64,000 nucleotides of DNA from JACSRF01 sp963695505 (lineage in GTDB: Bacteria > Chloroflexota > Anaerolineae > Promineifilales > Promineifilaceae). Position numbers and translations under genes: made by a program. The stretch covers positions 62,001 through 126,000 of the forward strand of contig CAVOGX010000008.1 of NCBI GenBank assembly GCA_963695505.1. The letters are read 5' to 3'. This document shows positions 35,536-44,343 of the stretch, one piece after another (within the stretch, counting starts at the first letter, position 1; each line of letters starts with the position of its first letter). The notes under the pieces are model-generated. The model was not told the origin of the DNA and made no database searches. It was given only the letters and a program-made list of their open reading frames with translations.

Positions 35536-38273
35536 ATGTCCCAATCCCTCCTTTCCTCAATTGATCCCACGGCCGTTTTCCAGGCCGCCCAACGCCTACA
35601 AGGCATCGCCAACATCACCCCCGTCCTCACCTCGCGTACGCTGAACGGCCGTACCGGCTGCCAGGTGTTCATGAAGTGCGAAAACTTCCAGCGCGTGGGC
35701 GCCTTCAAATTTCGCGGCGCATATAACGCCCTGAGCCAGCTCAGCGAGGACCAAAAAGCTGCTGGCGTCATCACCCACTCCAGCGGCAACCACGCTCAGG
35801 GTCTTGCCCTGGCTGCACAACTGCTGGGTATCAAAGCCACCATCGTCATGCCTGAAGACGCCCCGCCCATCAAGCGCGCGGCCACCGCCGGTTATGGCGC
35901 AGACATCGTGCTCTGCGACGCCCTCGACCGCGACCAGGTCACGGCCGACCTCATTACCCAGCACGGATTCACCCTCATCCACCCCTACGACAACCACAAT
36001 ATCATTGCCGGGCAGGGCACGGCCGCCTGGGAACTGTTTGATGAAGTAGGCGAACTGGATTTCCTTTTTGTGCCCGTGGGCGGCGGCGGGCTGATTAGCG
36101 GCAGCGCCCTGGCCGCGGCGGCTCAATCTCCACGCTGCCAAGTGGTGGGCGTAGAACCGGCCATGGCCGCCGACGCCGGCCGTTCCTGGCGCGAGGGGCA
36201 AATTTTCACCCTGGACCACGTGCCGTCCACCATCGCCGATGGCCTGCGCACCCGTTTCATCGGCCAGCGCAACCTGGCCATCATGCAGCAATACGTGGCC
36301 GACATGACCACCGCCAGCGAGGAAGCGATTATGCACACGCTGGAATTTGTCTGGTCCCGGCTGAAAATCGTCATCGAACCCAGTTCGGCCGTGGCCCTGG
36401 CTCCCCTGTTTACCGGCAGCTATCCCTTGGAAGGGCAGCGCGTGGGCGTCATTTTTAGCGGCGGCAACGTGAATGTGGCCGCGTGCGGATTTTTGCGCCC
36501 CCCGGAAACCGCCCAGGCAAAACCCGCCAAACCAGAGAAATCGGCGCAGGCAGCGGTGGCTGCACCGGAACGGCCGCGCATTCTGGTGTGCGACGCCATT
36601 GACGAGTCCGGGTTGGAAATTTTGGCCGAAGTGGGTCACCTGGAGCTAAGTCCCGGCATCAGCCAGGAAGAGTTGCTGGGCAGCATTGGCGATTACCAGG
36701 CATTGGTGGTGGGCCGCACCGGCACATTACCGGGCAAATGCTGGAATATGGCTTTAACCTGCGCGCAGTGGCCTGCGCCAGCTCGCACCTGGACCACATT
36801 GACGTCAGCACGGCCCGCGATGTGGGCATAGACGTATTCAACGCGCCGGGGGGCAACGCCGTAGCCATCGCTGAAAACACGATAGCGCACCTGCTGCAGA
36901 TGGCAGCGCACTTTGGCGACGGCCGTTTTGCGGGTAAAACCTTGGGCCTAGTGGGCTTTGGCCACATTGGGCAGCAGGTGGCGCGCCGCGCCCAATCTTT
37001 TGACGTGCGCATCATCGCCAACCAGCCCCGCCTGACGCCAGAACTGGCCATGTCTGCCGGGGTGGAAGCGGCCGATCTGCACGACCTGCTGCGCCAGTCC
37101 GATTTTGTCAGCCTGCACGTCCCCTTCAAAAAAGAGACCGAGACGATGATTGGCGCGGCGGAGCTGGCGCTGATGCGTCCCACCGCCTGCCTCATCAATA
37201 CCGGCCACACCGATTTGGTAGATGACGCTGCTCTGCTGGATGCCCTGGAAAACGGCCGTCTTGCCGGAGCTGTCCTCTCCGCTCTGCCGCCAAATCTCCA
37301 GGAAGCTGACGTGCCGCCGGAAACGGCGCGCCTGCGCCGCCACCCACGTGTAATCGTTTCGCCCCACGTCACCACCATTTTGGACCACCACCAGCAAGAT
37401 GTGGCCGTGCACGTGGCGCGCAAGCTGGCCGAACTGCTGAAAACGAAGCAGGCTAACGAATCGCTTTCCCTGGAGCTGGTTCCGGTAGAGCAGGTTATCC
37501 CCCACGAGCAAATTGACGACAAACGGGTGGCGCGGTTGATGAGCCGGCTGGAGGAAGACGGCCGTCTCGTCAATCCCCCGGTTACCATTTTCTGGAACGG
37601 GCGCTACATCGTGCTCGATGGCGCGACCCGTTCCACCGCCTTCAAGCGGCTGGGCTACCACTACGTCATCGTGCAGGTGGTGCGCCCGGAGCAGCAAGAT
37701 TTCGAGCTGCACACCTGGTATCATGCCATTTCCAGCCCACAATCCTTTGCCGCCCTGCAAGAGCACCTGCGCTTGATTATGGGCCTCGTCCTGACGCCGC
37801 TGCCTACCGCGGCCATCCAAACCGCCTTCCAGCAGCCCCATGCCCTGTGTTACTTCCTGGAGCGCGACGGCAGCGCCACGCTGGCCCAGGCCGTCCCCGG
37901 CGCCGACCGCCTGGCAGTGATGAATGGGCTGGTGGCCGCCTACACTGCCTGGGGGGAGGTGGAGCGCACGCTGCTGACGGACCTTTCCCGCCTTCTGGCG
38001 CAGTTCCCGCAGATGACGGCCGTGGCCGTTTTCCCGCAGTTTAAGCCCGCTGACGTTTTTGACGCCGCCAGCCAGGGGGATCTGCTGCCCGCCGGGCTGA
38101 CCCGCTTTGTCATTCCTGGCCGCATTTTGCGCCTCAACGCCGACCTGGAGCGGCTGAAGCGGGACGAACCGCTGCCCGCCAAGCGCGCCTGGTTCAACAG
38201 TTTTTTGGAAGAGAAGCTGGCCCGCAGCCGCCTACGTTACTATCAGGAACCGGTGATTTTGCTGGATGAGTAG
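35536..38273 (+). pseudogene. Three-part fusion: PLP serine/threonine dehydratase - PGDH-like dehydrogenase - ParB/SbnI-like kinase; one frameshift
   Basis: Residues ~1-330 form a fold-type-II PLP enzyme like serine racemase/threonine dehydratase (FKFRGAYNAL with the PLP Lys, SSGNHAQG, VPVGGGGLISG). Residues ~350-655 are D-3-phosphoglycerate-dehydrogenase-like (ILVCDAIDESGL, GLVGFGHIGQQVARRA, VSPHVTT). Residues ~656-912 are ParB-like, close to SbnI/SerK serine kinases (VIPHEQIDD, NPPVTIFWNGRYIVLDGATRSTAF in pieces). A one-base loss near 36725 splits the reading frame; restoring it gives TGTITGQMLEYG and one protein of ~912 residues. The usual catalytic Arg of the dehydrogenase (NxxRG) is replaced by NTGHTD. 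Expected chemistry centres on serine, 3-phosphoglycerate and O-phosphoserine; the actual product is unknown. Confidence 0.76.
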
Positions 38274-38409
38274 CGCTGTAGCGGTGGCAAATGCAAAATA
38301 AGTCAGGCAGAACGGCCGTTTTGCCCAGCCATTGACATCGAGACCAAGGTGGTACGGAGATATTATGATAACCCACTCAATTTTCATTGATTGATAGGGA
38401 GTAGTAATA

Positions 38410-38826
38410 ATGGGAGCAGTTGTGATAGAAGAGAGGCCTACTGGATTGGTGGATAGAGGGTATCCAGTAAATGAAGCCACCGTGTATATATATTGTGATG
38501 TTTGCGGTACTTTCAACATCAAAACTTACATACCTTCCATAAAGCTCCTATTCATCACAGTAATCATTTCAGCGGGGGTATTTCTAGCTTTTGAAGATAG
38601 GCAATGGTTAATATGCTTGTTTCCGTTAGGCTTTCTTGTCTTATTTCTACCCTGGAGAGATATTTTGCTGAGATATAAGTGCCGGAAATGCGGAAATGTT
38701 CATATTAGCGATTGTAATTCGTTACATTATCCACCATACGATTTAACAATAATCGATGTTCCAGGCAAGTTGACTCAAAAGCGTTATGTTGATACAGATG
38801 TTCCGCATTTCCAGCAATTTACTTAG
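38410..38826 (+). CDS. Small membrane protein with a split zinc-ribbon, unknown function
   Basis: A 138-residue protein not recognised as a known family. CDVC (29-32) and CRKC (91-94, with another Cys at 102) flank two hydrophobic segments (LLFITVIISAGVFLAF and LICLFPLGFLVLFLPW), so the two halves of a metal site could meet on the cytoplasmic face of a hairpin membrane protein. The stop TAG is part of a 10-base target duplication made by the downstream MITE, so the gene was not truncated. The region has more A+T than the neighbours and no ACGGCCGT, hinting at acquired DNA. Confidence 0.6.
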   Translation: MGAVVIEERPTGLVDRGYPVNEATVYIYCDVCGTFNIKTYIPSIKLLFITVIISAGVFLAFEDRQWLICLFPLGFLVLFLPWRDILLRYKCRKCGNVHISDCNSLHYPPYDLTIIDVPGKLTQKRYVDTDVPHFQQFT

Positions 38827-39031
38827 CAGCAATTCGAAATTTGACTTCAACCCGAGAATTGGAACAGACCGAGAAACTTTTTGGAGACAAAAAATGTGAT
38901 CTGGTCCCTGATTTTTGCCAAATCATGACCGTAAAAGGGCCATATTTTAGGTATAATCGTTCGAAGTAACAAGAAAGTTGCCTGATTTATACAGCCACTA
39001 CCTCTGAATAATTCCATATTTCGAATTGCTG
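38827..39031. mobile_element. MITE (205 bp) with inverted ends and 10-bp target duplication
   Basis: The element starts CAGCAATTCGAAAT and ends with its exact complement ATTTCGAATTGCTG. It is bordered on both sides by ATTTACTTAG (38817-38826 and 39032-39041), a 10-base target-site duplication. The outer bases match the ends of the IS4-superfamily element at 39532-41600 (CAGCAATTCTCAATTTG), which could supply the transposase. No gene lies inside; a TATAAT at 38952-38957 could be an outward promoter. The rest of 39042-39120 holds the IS630 left end and no gene. Confidence 0.85.
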
Positions 39032-39120
39032 ATTTACTTAGTTTTGCACTTTGAGTACACCGTAAATTAAATTTTCCAATAAAATCTTGCTCCAGATGGA
39101 GCGCACGCTAAGCTAGTGGC

Positions 39121-39327
39121 ATGAAAAAACAACATGTACAACTTAGCGAAGATGATCGAAAGCGATTGCAGTTTTTAACAAGCCAAGGCAAGCTCAGAGC
39201 CAGAGTTTATAAGCGAGCAACGGCTTTGCTAGAACTTGACCGTGGCAAAACCTTTACATCCGTCGCCGAAACAGTGGGAACAACCTACCAAACAGTGTCC
39301 ACTTGGGCGACAAAATATAAAGCAGCA
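39121..39327 (+). pseudogene. IS630 transposase, N-terminal part (helix-turn-helix), cut by IS982
   Basis: MKKQHVQLSEDDRKRLQFL and ...FTSVAETVGTTYQTVSTWATKY form the DNA-binding N-terminus. Removing the IS982 insert and one copy of AGCAGCA joins KYKAA directly to GLECLLDKPRSGRP at 44344. The orphan fragment continues for two codons into the IS982 tip before a stop. Confidence 0.85.
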
Positions 39328-39540
39328 ACCTAATGTGCGACTTATTTTTGATTTGGACATTGGGTAAACTCCTTTTAGAATAGGGGTACTAACCAACTAT
39401 TCATTAACGAGGAGAATTCCCGATGTCCAGAGACTATTTTATCATCATGGTGTACTGCTTGGTGTGCTGAACATTATCCAGTTGTTGTGGCTCAATATCC
39501 CATCCGCCGGCGCGGTTTTTCTCCTGCTTTGCAGCAATTC

Positions 39541-40876
39541 TCAATTTGAAATTAGGGCAGCAATGCCAGGTGGCATATCATCTTCATCAAGGGATTTAAT
39601 CATAAACAACCAGAGGGCATCCCAGTCAGGGAAAGTATGATAGCGGCATAACGCCCGCAAGTCATTGAAAAAGATGACCCGCTTATGCAATGCTTGCCGT
39701 AGGAATTGATAGAGGTCATCAACCAAATGCATCGCCGTGTGTAACAGAAAGGCGAGAAGATTGAGAACCAGAAAAACCTGAGCGAGGTAGCGTGACCCGT
39801 GACCAAAATTATGCTCAACATGGTAGCCTTTCTTTTTCAAAACATTGATACCCTCATTCTCAATCTTCCAACGCGTGCGACCAAAAGCACAAATGTCTTC
39901 AACCCGATTCGCCTGTAAATGGTGATTGGTGACCCAACTATTGTGATAGAGGATTTCGCCCGTGGTCTCATGACTGATTTGTAAATCACACCAATTAACC
40001 AGCAAGGCATCATCACCAGCCCGTAAAGGAACCTGATTAACCCATTGCCAACGCCAGATTTCACCTTGTTTTCCATTCCAGCGCCGCTCCGAGCGTTCAT
40101 GGGGCGTGAGCGCATCTAACCAACGATACAGTTCAACATGGGAATCCGGTTTGCAAACAAAGATGAAGTATTGCTGCTGGGCAATGACCGCTTCACAAAA
40201 TGGCTGATTACTAAACAAATCATCGCCCAGATAGGTAATAGAGTGCGGCGTAAACAAATGTGACCATTTCTGCAACCATCGTTTACCGGCGTTGCGTTCA
40301 CAATCTTGTTTCTCCGCCCCATCTTGCGGGGTAATCATTTCGGGGAAACAAGCCAAAACGTGTTCCACTCCTGGCTGGACCATCAAGGGCAACAAAGTGG
40401 CATGATAGTAATGGGTCTTGCCGGTTCGGTCTTCGCCGCGTAGAACAACAGGTGCAGGAAATCTCTGTCGATGAATGATACACCATGCCATCCAGAGCAA
40501 TGAGGCGTGTATTGAGGCTCGTTTCATATACTTTTAGTCCGCCTAACCACGATAACTGTTGCCATATCCATTCATACTGTGGCGCGAATTCTGTTGGTTG
40601 AAGTGGGTCTAACAAATTGCGAATTTGATTATCCGAGGGAACCTCCTGCACCTCGAATAATGTTTGCAGGTTTTGTTTACCCCCTTTTTTTCCACTCAGC
40701 GCCTGATTATGGGCCAGAAATGATTGGGATTGCATAAAAAACATACTCATGGCGCTGTTGACAGCATCGGATAAGGCATACTTTGTATTGGGGCTTGGTT
40801 TACGGTGGTCTGGCAAGTCAATCCAGGCGGCTTGACATGCCTTGAAAAATGCTTGTAAGGGGAATCTCTTTACCAT
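39541..40876 (-). pseudogene. IS4-superfamily DDE transposase, one frameshift
   Basis: Starts MVKRFPLQAFFKACQAAW at 40876. LPDHRKPSPNTKYALSDAV, SDNQIRNLLDPLQP and LIALDGMVYHSS (first catalytic Asp) are followed by THYYHATLLPLMVQPG, ITYLGDDLF (second Asp) and RTRWKIENEGINVLKKKGY (catalytic Glu region), ending at 39541. One extra C near 40433 (CTTCGCCGCG against CTTGCCGCG in the duplicate) breaks the frame after CTCCSTR. The duplicate copy at 40940-41600 keeps the correct frame but lacks the 3' half. Confidence 0.8.
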
Positions 40877-40939
40877 AGGTCATAGTAATTGCCCTATTTG
40901 CCTTCTTTGTCAACCATTTCTCCAAATTGAGAATTGCTG
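40278..40939. repeat. Direct tandem duplication, first copy (second copy 40940-41600)
   Basis: The two copies of about 661 bases start at ATCGTTTACCGGCG and end at GAATTGCTG; I saw only a few differences (for example one extra C, CACGATAAC against CGAGATAGC). The second copy encodes 239 residues of the transposase N-terminus (41537 to 40818, ending in the first copy). Arrangement suggests unequal recombination or an aborted transposition; assembly error is possible. Confidence 0.85.
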
Positions 40940-42104
40940 ATCGTTTACCGGCGTTGCGTTCACAATCTTGTTTCTCCGCCCCATCTTGCGGGGTAATCAT
41001 TTCGGGGAAACAAGCCAAAACGTGTTCCACTCCTGGTTGGACCATCAAGGGCAACAAGGTGGCATGATAGTAATGGGTCTTGCCGGTTCGGTCTTGCCGC
41101 GTAGAACAACAGGTGCAGGAAATCTCTGTCGATGAATGATACACCATGCCATCCAGAGCAATGAGGCGTGTATTGAGGCTCGTTTCATATACTTTTAGTC
41201 CGCCTAACCGAGATAGCTGTTGCCATATCCATTCATACTGTGGCGCGAATTCTGTTGGTTGAAGTGGGTCTAACAAATTGCGAATTTGATTATCCGAGGG
41301 GATCTCCTGCACCTCGAATAATGTTTGCAGGTTTTGTTTACCCCCTTTTTTCCCACTCAGCGCCTGATTATGGGCCAGAAATGATTGGGATTGCATAAAA
41401 AACATACTCATGGCGCTGTTGACAGCATCGGATAAGGCATACTTTGTATTGGGGCTTGGTTTACGGTGGTCTGGCAAGTCAATCCAGGCGGCTTGACATG
41501 CCTTGAAAAATGCTTGTAAGGGGAATCTCTTTACCATAGGTCATAGTAATTGCCCTATTTGCCTTCTTTGTCAACCATTTCTCCAAATTGAGAATTGCTG
41601 CCTGCTTTGACCGATGAAGAGGTTATCACCCTTGAAATCTGCGGCGAGTATTTCGGTTTGTATCAGGATGAAGACATCTATGACTATTTTCATGCCCACT
41701 ACCACCATTTCTTTCCTCATCTGCGTGAAAGAACAATTTTTGTCCGGCAAGCCGCTAATCTATGGGCTATCAAAGCATTGATTCAACAACGATTAACGCA
41801 GGTCAGCGGACAAGCGAATGACTGTGTGCAAATCATTGACACCTTACCGTTACCTGTCTGCACCTATACACGCAGTCAACGGGACCACTGTTTCCAAGGA
41901 GATGCCGATTATGGTTACTGTGCCGCCAAAGACCTGCACTACTATGGGTTCAAGTTAGGTCTCCGCATTTCACGAGTGGGTATGATTATTCACTACCCTT
42001 TGTTGCCGGCTCGTCCTCACGACTGTCAACTCCTGGATGACTTGATTACCGGCTTTGAAGGTGTGATTCCGGCAGATAAAGGTTTTATTGATAGCTGGCG
42101 TCAG

Positions 42105-42523
42105 CTTACTATCACGATGTCAAGTCCTTTTTGCATAGGCGATCAATAGACAGGGGGCATGAATAGGCAAAAGCAAAAGCGCTGCTGTCACAGGAAATCC
42201 GTATGAATTGGGCGATAACCAATCAGCCACAGCAACAGCCTAACCCAAAACCCAAGGCCACTGCCCAGGGGCAGGCGGGGCAGGGCAACCTATCCTGGTA
42301 TTCGAGTGTGCTGAGAGCAGGGACTCACCTTACGTTATCCAGGCAATCTGCACCAAAGTCCATCGGAAGGGGTTGGTTAAGCTGTAGCACGAGGGTCTGG
42401 TTAGCCTCATGGAGAAAAACAACCGACCCCAGACTCCGCCAAAGATTTGGGGCTCAAGATGAAGTTGTCGCTGACGGTCACGGCCGAACCTTTTACCCGC
42501 GACGCAGCCAAAATCTGCTTAAA
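42105..42523 (-). other. Long non-coding 3' end of the IS110 element, candidate bridge RNA region
   Basis: No gene fits these 419 bases. IS110 elements specify their target and donor ends with a bridge RNA made from one non-coding end; the IS1111 subgroup uses the 3' side of the transposase, and here that side is the longer one. I can see several short complementary stretches (for example AACCCAAAACCCAAGG / CCTTGGG-type pairings) but did not fold the sequence. The RNA assignment is inference. Confidence 0.4.
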
Positions 42524-43855
42524 CTAAGTCATACTCTCACCTCGCAGAACAAGTGTATCAGCCCGTTGGTCACGGAGGGTGGCCCAGAGGATACCCACGG
42601 CACGCCGGATAACAGCGACGCGGGCGACACCCACAGGCTTGGTTTGTTTGAGACGATGGTAATAGACCCGCAGGACCGGTTGATGCAAAATCAGTCCATT
42701 GAGCAAGTCATTGAGGGCGCGGCGCAGGTAAATGTCACCGGTTTTAGTAACTGCTTTGCCTTTGCCCTGGCGCTGACGGACGCCGGAATCATCCCGACCG
42801 CTCACCAGGCCGGAACGACGAAAGAGCTGGCCGGCATAGCGGTAATTGGCCGGGTCACCAGCCGCAGCGGCCAGACTGGCCACACGAATAGGCGGCAAGC
42901 CTTTGAACTGGGTCAGAAACTGGTACGGGGTATGGGCCAGTTTTTGTTGCAGTTGATGGTTATAGTGGTCAATACGGGCGGAGACCTGGTTCAGGGTCTG
43001 CAAATCGGTGGTCAGCAATTGGCGGCGGATGACTACCACCTCCGGGTCAGGCCAGAGCACTTTTTGGGCATAAGCGATGATGCGGGCAGCGGTGTGCGGC
43101 CCCATGCGGCAATCATGCTGATGGAAAAGGGTCACCAGGTTGGCTGGAGAGAGGGCGGCCAACTCTCTGGGGTCAGGGCAAATACGAACCAGGTTTTGCA
43201 GCGTCTGGCATTGCCAGAAATCAGTGGCAAACAGCGGCTCGTAGCGTTCATGGATGGCAACCTTGGTCAGAATCAAACCAGGGAAAATGCGGTCCAGATG
43301 GCCGATAACCCGATTTTTGTAGATGGTCTGGATTTTGAGTTCGCCCAGACGGGCGCGGTCCAACTGCTGCAACTGCAAGTAAATGCCCGTCGGCGGTCGG
43401 AAGGGAGAGCCTTCCCCCCGCCGCAGCAAGTCACCAATGGCGGCCACGTCAATCTCATCATCCTTTTCGTGGGCCATCATCTGCTGGCGGCGGTTTTCTT
43501 TGACCGCAAAACTATTCACAAGGGTGACCTTTTGACCCGTCTCTTGGATGTGACGGGCCAGATTCTCATAGTAATGGCCGGTGGGTTCCATCCCCACCAG
43601 AACGACCTGAGCGGCGCTGTCGGCAATGGCCACCTCGACCGCCTGGCAAAATTGGTCAAACCCGGTGCGGAAGATGTCGATCTCGAAACTGGGGGTGACG
43701 ATCTCCCCCAAGCCGTTGTGCAGCAGCACAACATGGAAATCTTTGCTAACATCTATCGAGACGCACAGGATTTGCTCCGGGCAGACGCCACGGACCAGGT
43801 CGGCGAAGGCTTGTCCTTGCCGGCCGCGCAGGTGACGCCGTCGGTTTCGTTTCAT
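42524..43855 (-). CDS. IS110-family transposase (DEDD)
   Basis: About 443 residues. The ATG at 43855 is preceded by AAGGAGG, so the upstream extension is rejected. The N-terminal RuvC-like DEDD domain has VSIDVSKDFHVVLL (Asp), GMEPTGHYYENLA (Glu) and KDDEIDVAAIGDLLRRG (Asp pair). The C-terminal Tnp2 domain has LTQFKGLPPIRVASLAAAAG and FRRSGLVSGRDDSGVRQ with the catalytic Ser region. The gene is open from start to stop and the insertion is clean, so this element may still be active. Confidence 0.9.
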   Translation of the reverse strand: MKRNRRRHLRGRQGQAFADLVRGVCPEQILCVSIDVSKDFHVVLLHNGLGEIVTPSFEIDIFRTGFDQFCQAVEVAIADSAAQVVLVGMEPTGHYYENLARHIQETGQKVTLVNSFAVKENRRQQMMAHEKDDEIDVAAIGDLLRRGEGSPFRPPTGIYLQLQQLDRARLGELKIQTIYKNRVIGHLDRIFPGLILTKVAIHERYEPLFATDFWQCQTLQNLVRICPDPRELAALSPANLVTLFHQHDCRMGPHTAARIIAYAQKVLWPDPEVVVIRRQLLTTDLQTLNQVSARIDHYNHQLQQKLAHTPYQFLTQFKGLPPIRVASLAAAAGDPANYRYAGQLFRRSGLVSGRDDSGVRQRQGKGKAVTKTGDIYLRRALNDLLNGLILHQPVLRVYYHRLKQTKPVGVARVAVIRRAVGILWATLRDQRADTLVLRGESMT

Positions 43856-44343
43856 GAGAGCCTCCTTTTTATTGCTTTGTGGGTAATGTGGAGCGGGATT
43901 GGCGCGGGGCGAAAAGCCTGTGCGTCTTCCAGTTCTCGATTTGGATGCCAACCCCACCCACTAACTGATGGGAGACACTCTAACCGATCCGGCGGCTTTG
44001 TTAAAGTTCGATAATTTTCATAATACCAGGAGAATTTAGCCCGAAAACGACACATCGAGCTTGTGGTACCTGCCCGTAAGAACATGAGAACCAAGCCTCC
44101 GGTATCTGTCATCAAAACATGCAATCGTTGGCGTAAACTGGTCGAAACAGTGGGTTCACACTTGACTGAGCGTTACCACATCACCAAGACGCGTGCTCAT
44201 GACCTGTGGCATTATCAACATCGTTTGATTCGTAAGGTACTTTCTCACACGGTTTGTGTGTTCATCAATTTGCAACTGGGCCGACCGCCTCTTCACTTAG
44301 ATGATTTGGTGGCCGCTTGAAAGTTGCACATTAGGTAGCAGCA

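Larger units (their letters stand above)
39532..41600. mobile_element. IS4-superfamily (ISNCY/ISAs1-like) element with an internal tandem duplication
   Basis: Ends CAGCAATTCTCAATTTG (39532) and its complement at 41584-41600; target duplication CCTGCTTTG at 39523-39531 and 41601-41609. The full element is 39532-40939 (1408 bp). Bases 40940-41600 repeat 40278-40939 almost exactly, including a second copy of the right end, so the element carries a direct tandem duplication of its right half. Family name is uncertain because no close relative could be compared. Confidence 0.82.
42105..44029. mobile_element. IS110-family element inserted in the IS982 transposase gene
   Basis: The IS982 reading frame is interrupted between SWRQ and ENLARK, with CAG at both junctions (42102-42104 and 44027-44029). 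No terminal inverted repeat or longer target duplication is seen, as expected for IS110 elements, which recombine at a short core. The transposase is on the minus strand, with 174 non-coding bases on its 5' side and 419 on its 3' side. Confidence 0.8.
39423..44320 (+). pseudogene. IS982 transposase in three pieces (39423-39531, 41610-42104, 44030-44320)
   Basis: Piece 1 (MSRDYFIIMVYCLV..., then, after one frameshift, EHYPVVVAQYPIRRRGFSP) is continued by piece 2 (ALTDEEVITLEICGEYFG, CVQIIDTLPLPVC with a catalytic Asp, IPADKGFIDSWRQ with the second Asp) and by piece 3 (ENLARKRHIELVVPARKNM ... LGRPPLHLDDLVAA). Removing the IS4-superfamily element rejoins piece 1 and 2 at CCTGCTTTG; removing the IS110 element joins SWRQ to ENLARK. 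Apart from the frameshift in piece 1 the gene is otherwise readable, so the insertions are recent. Confidence 0.82.
39328..44336. mobile_element. IS982-family element, itself interrupted by two other insertions
   Basis: Terminal inverted repeats ACCTAATGTGCGAC (39328) and the complement of ...GTTGCACATTAGGT (ending 44336). A 7-base target duplication AGCAGCA occurs at 39321-39327 and 44337-44343, inside the IS630 transposase gene. Inside it are an IS4-superfamily element (39532-41600) and an IS110-family element (about 42105-44029). Subtracting them leaves about 1.0 kb, the normal IS982 length. Confidence 0.87.

Noticed and set aside
40940..41600. A second, independently inserted IS4-superfamily copy
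   Set aside because: The sequence equals the right half of the first copy and joins it without its own target duplication; a tandem duplication explains it better.
42203..44014. 603-codon plus-strand reading frame over the IS110 element
   Set aside because: Antisense shadow of the transposase, which has clear catalytic motifs and a strong ribosome site on the other strand.
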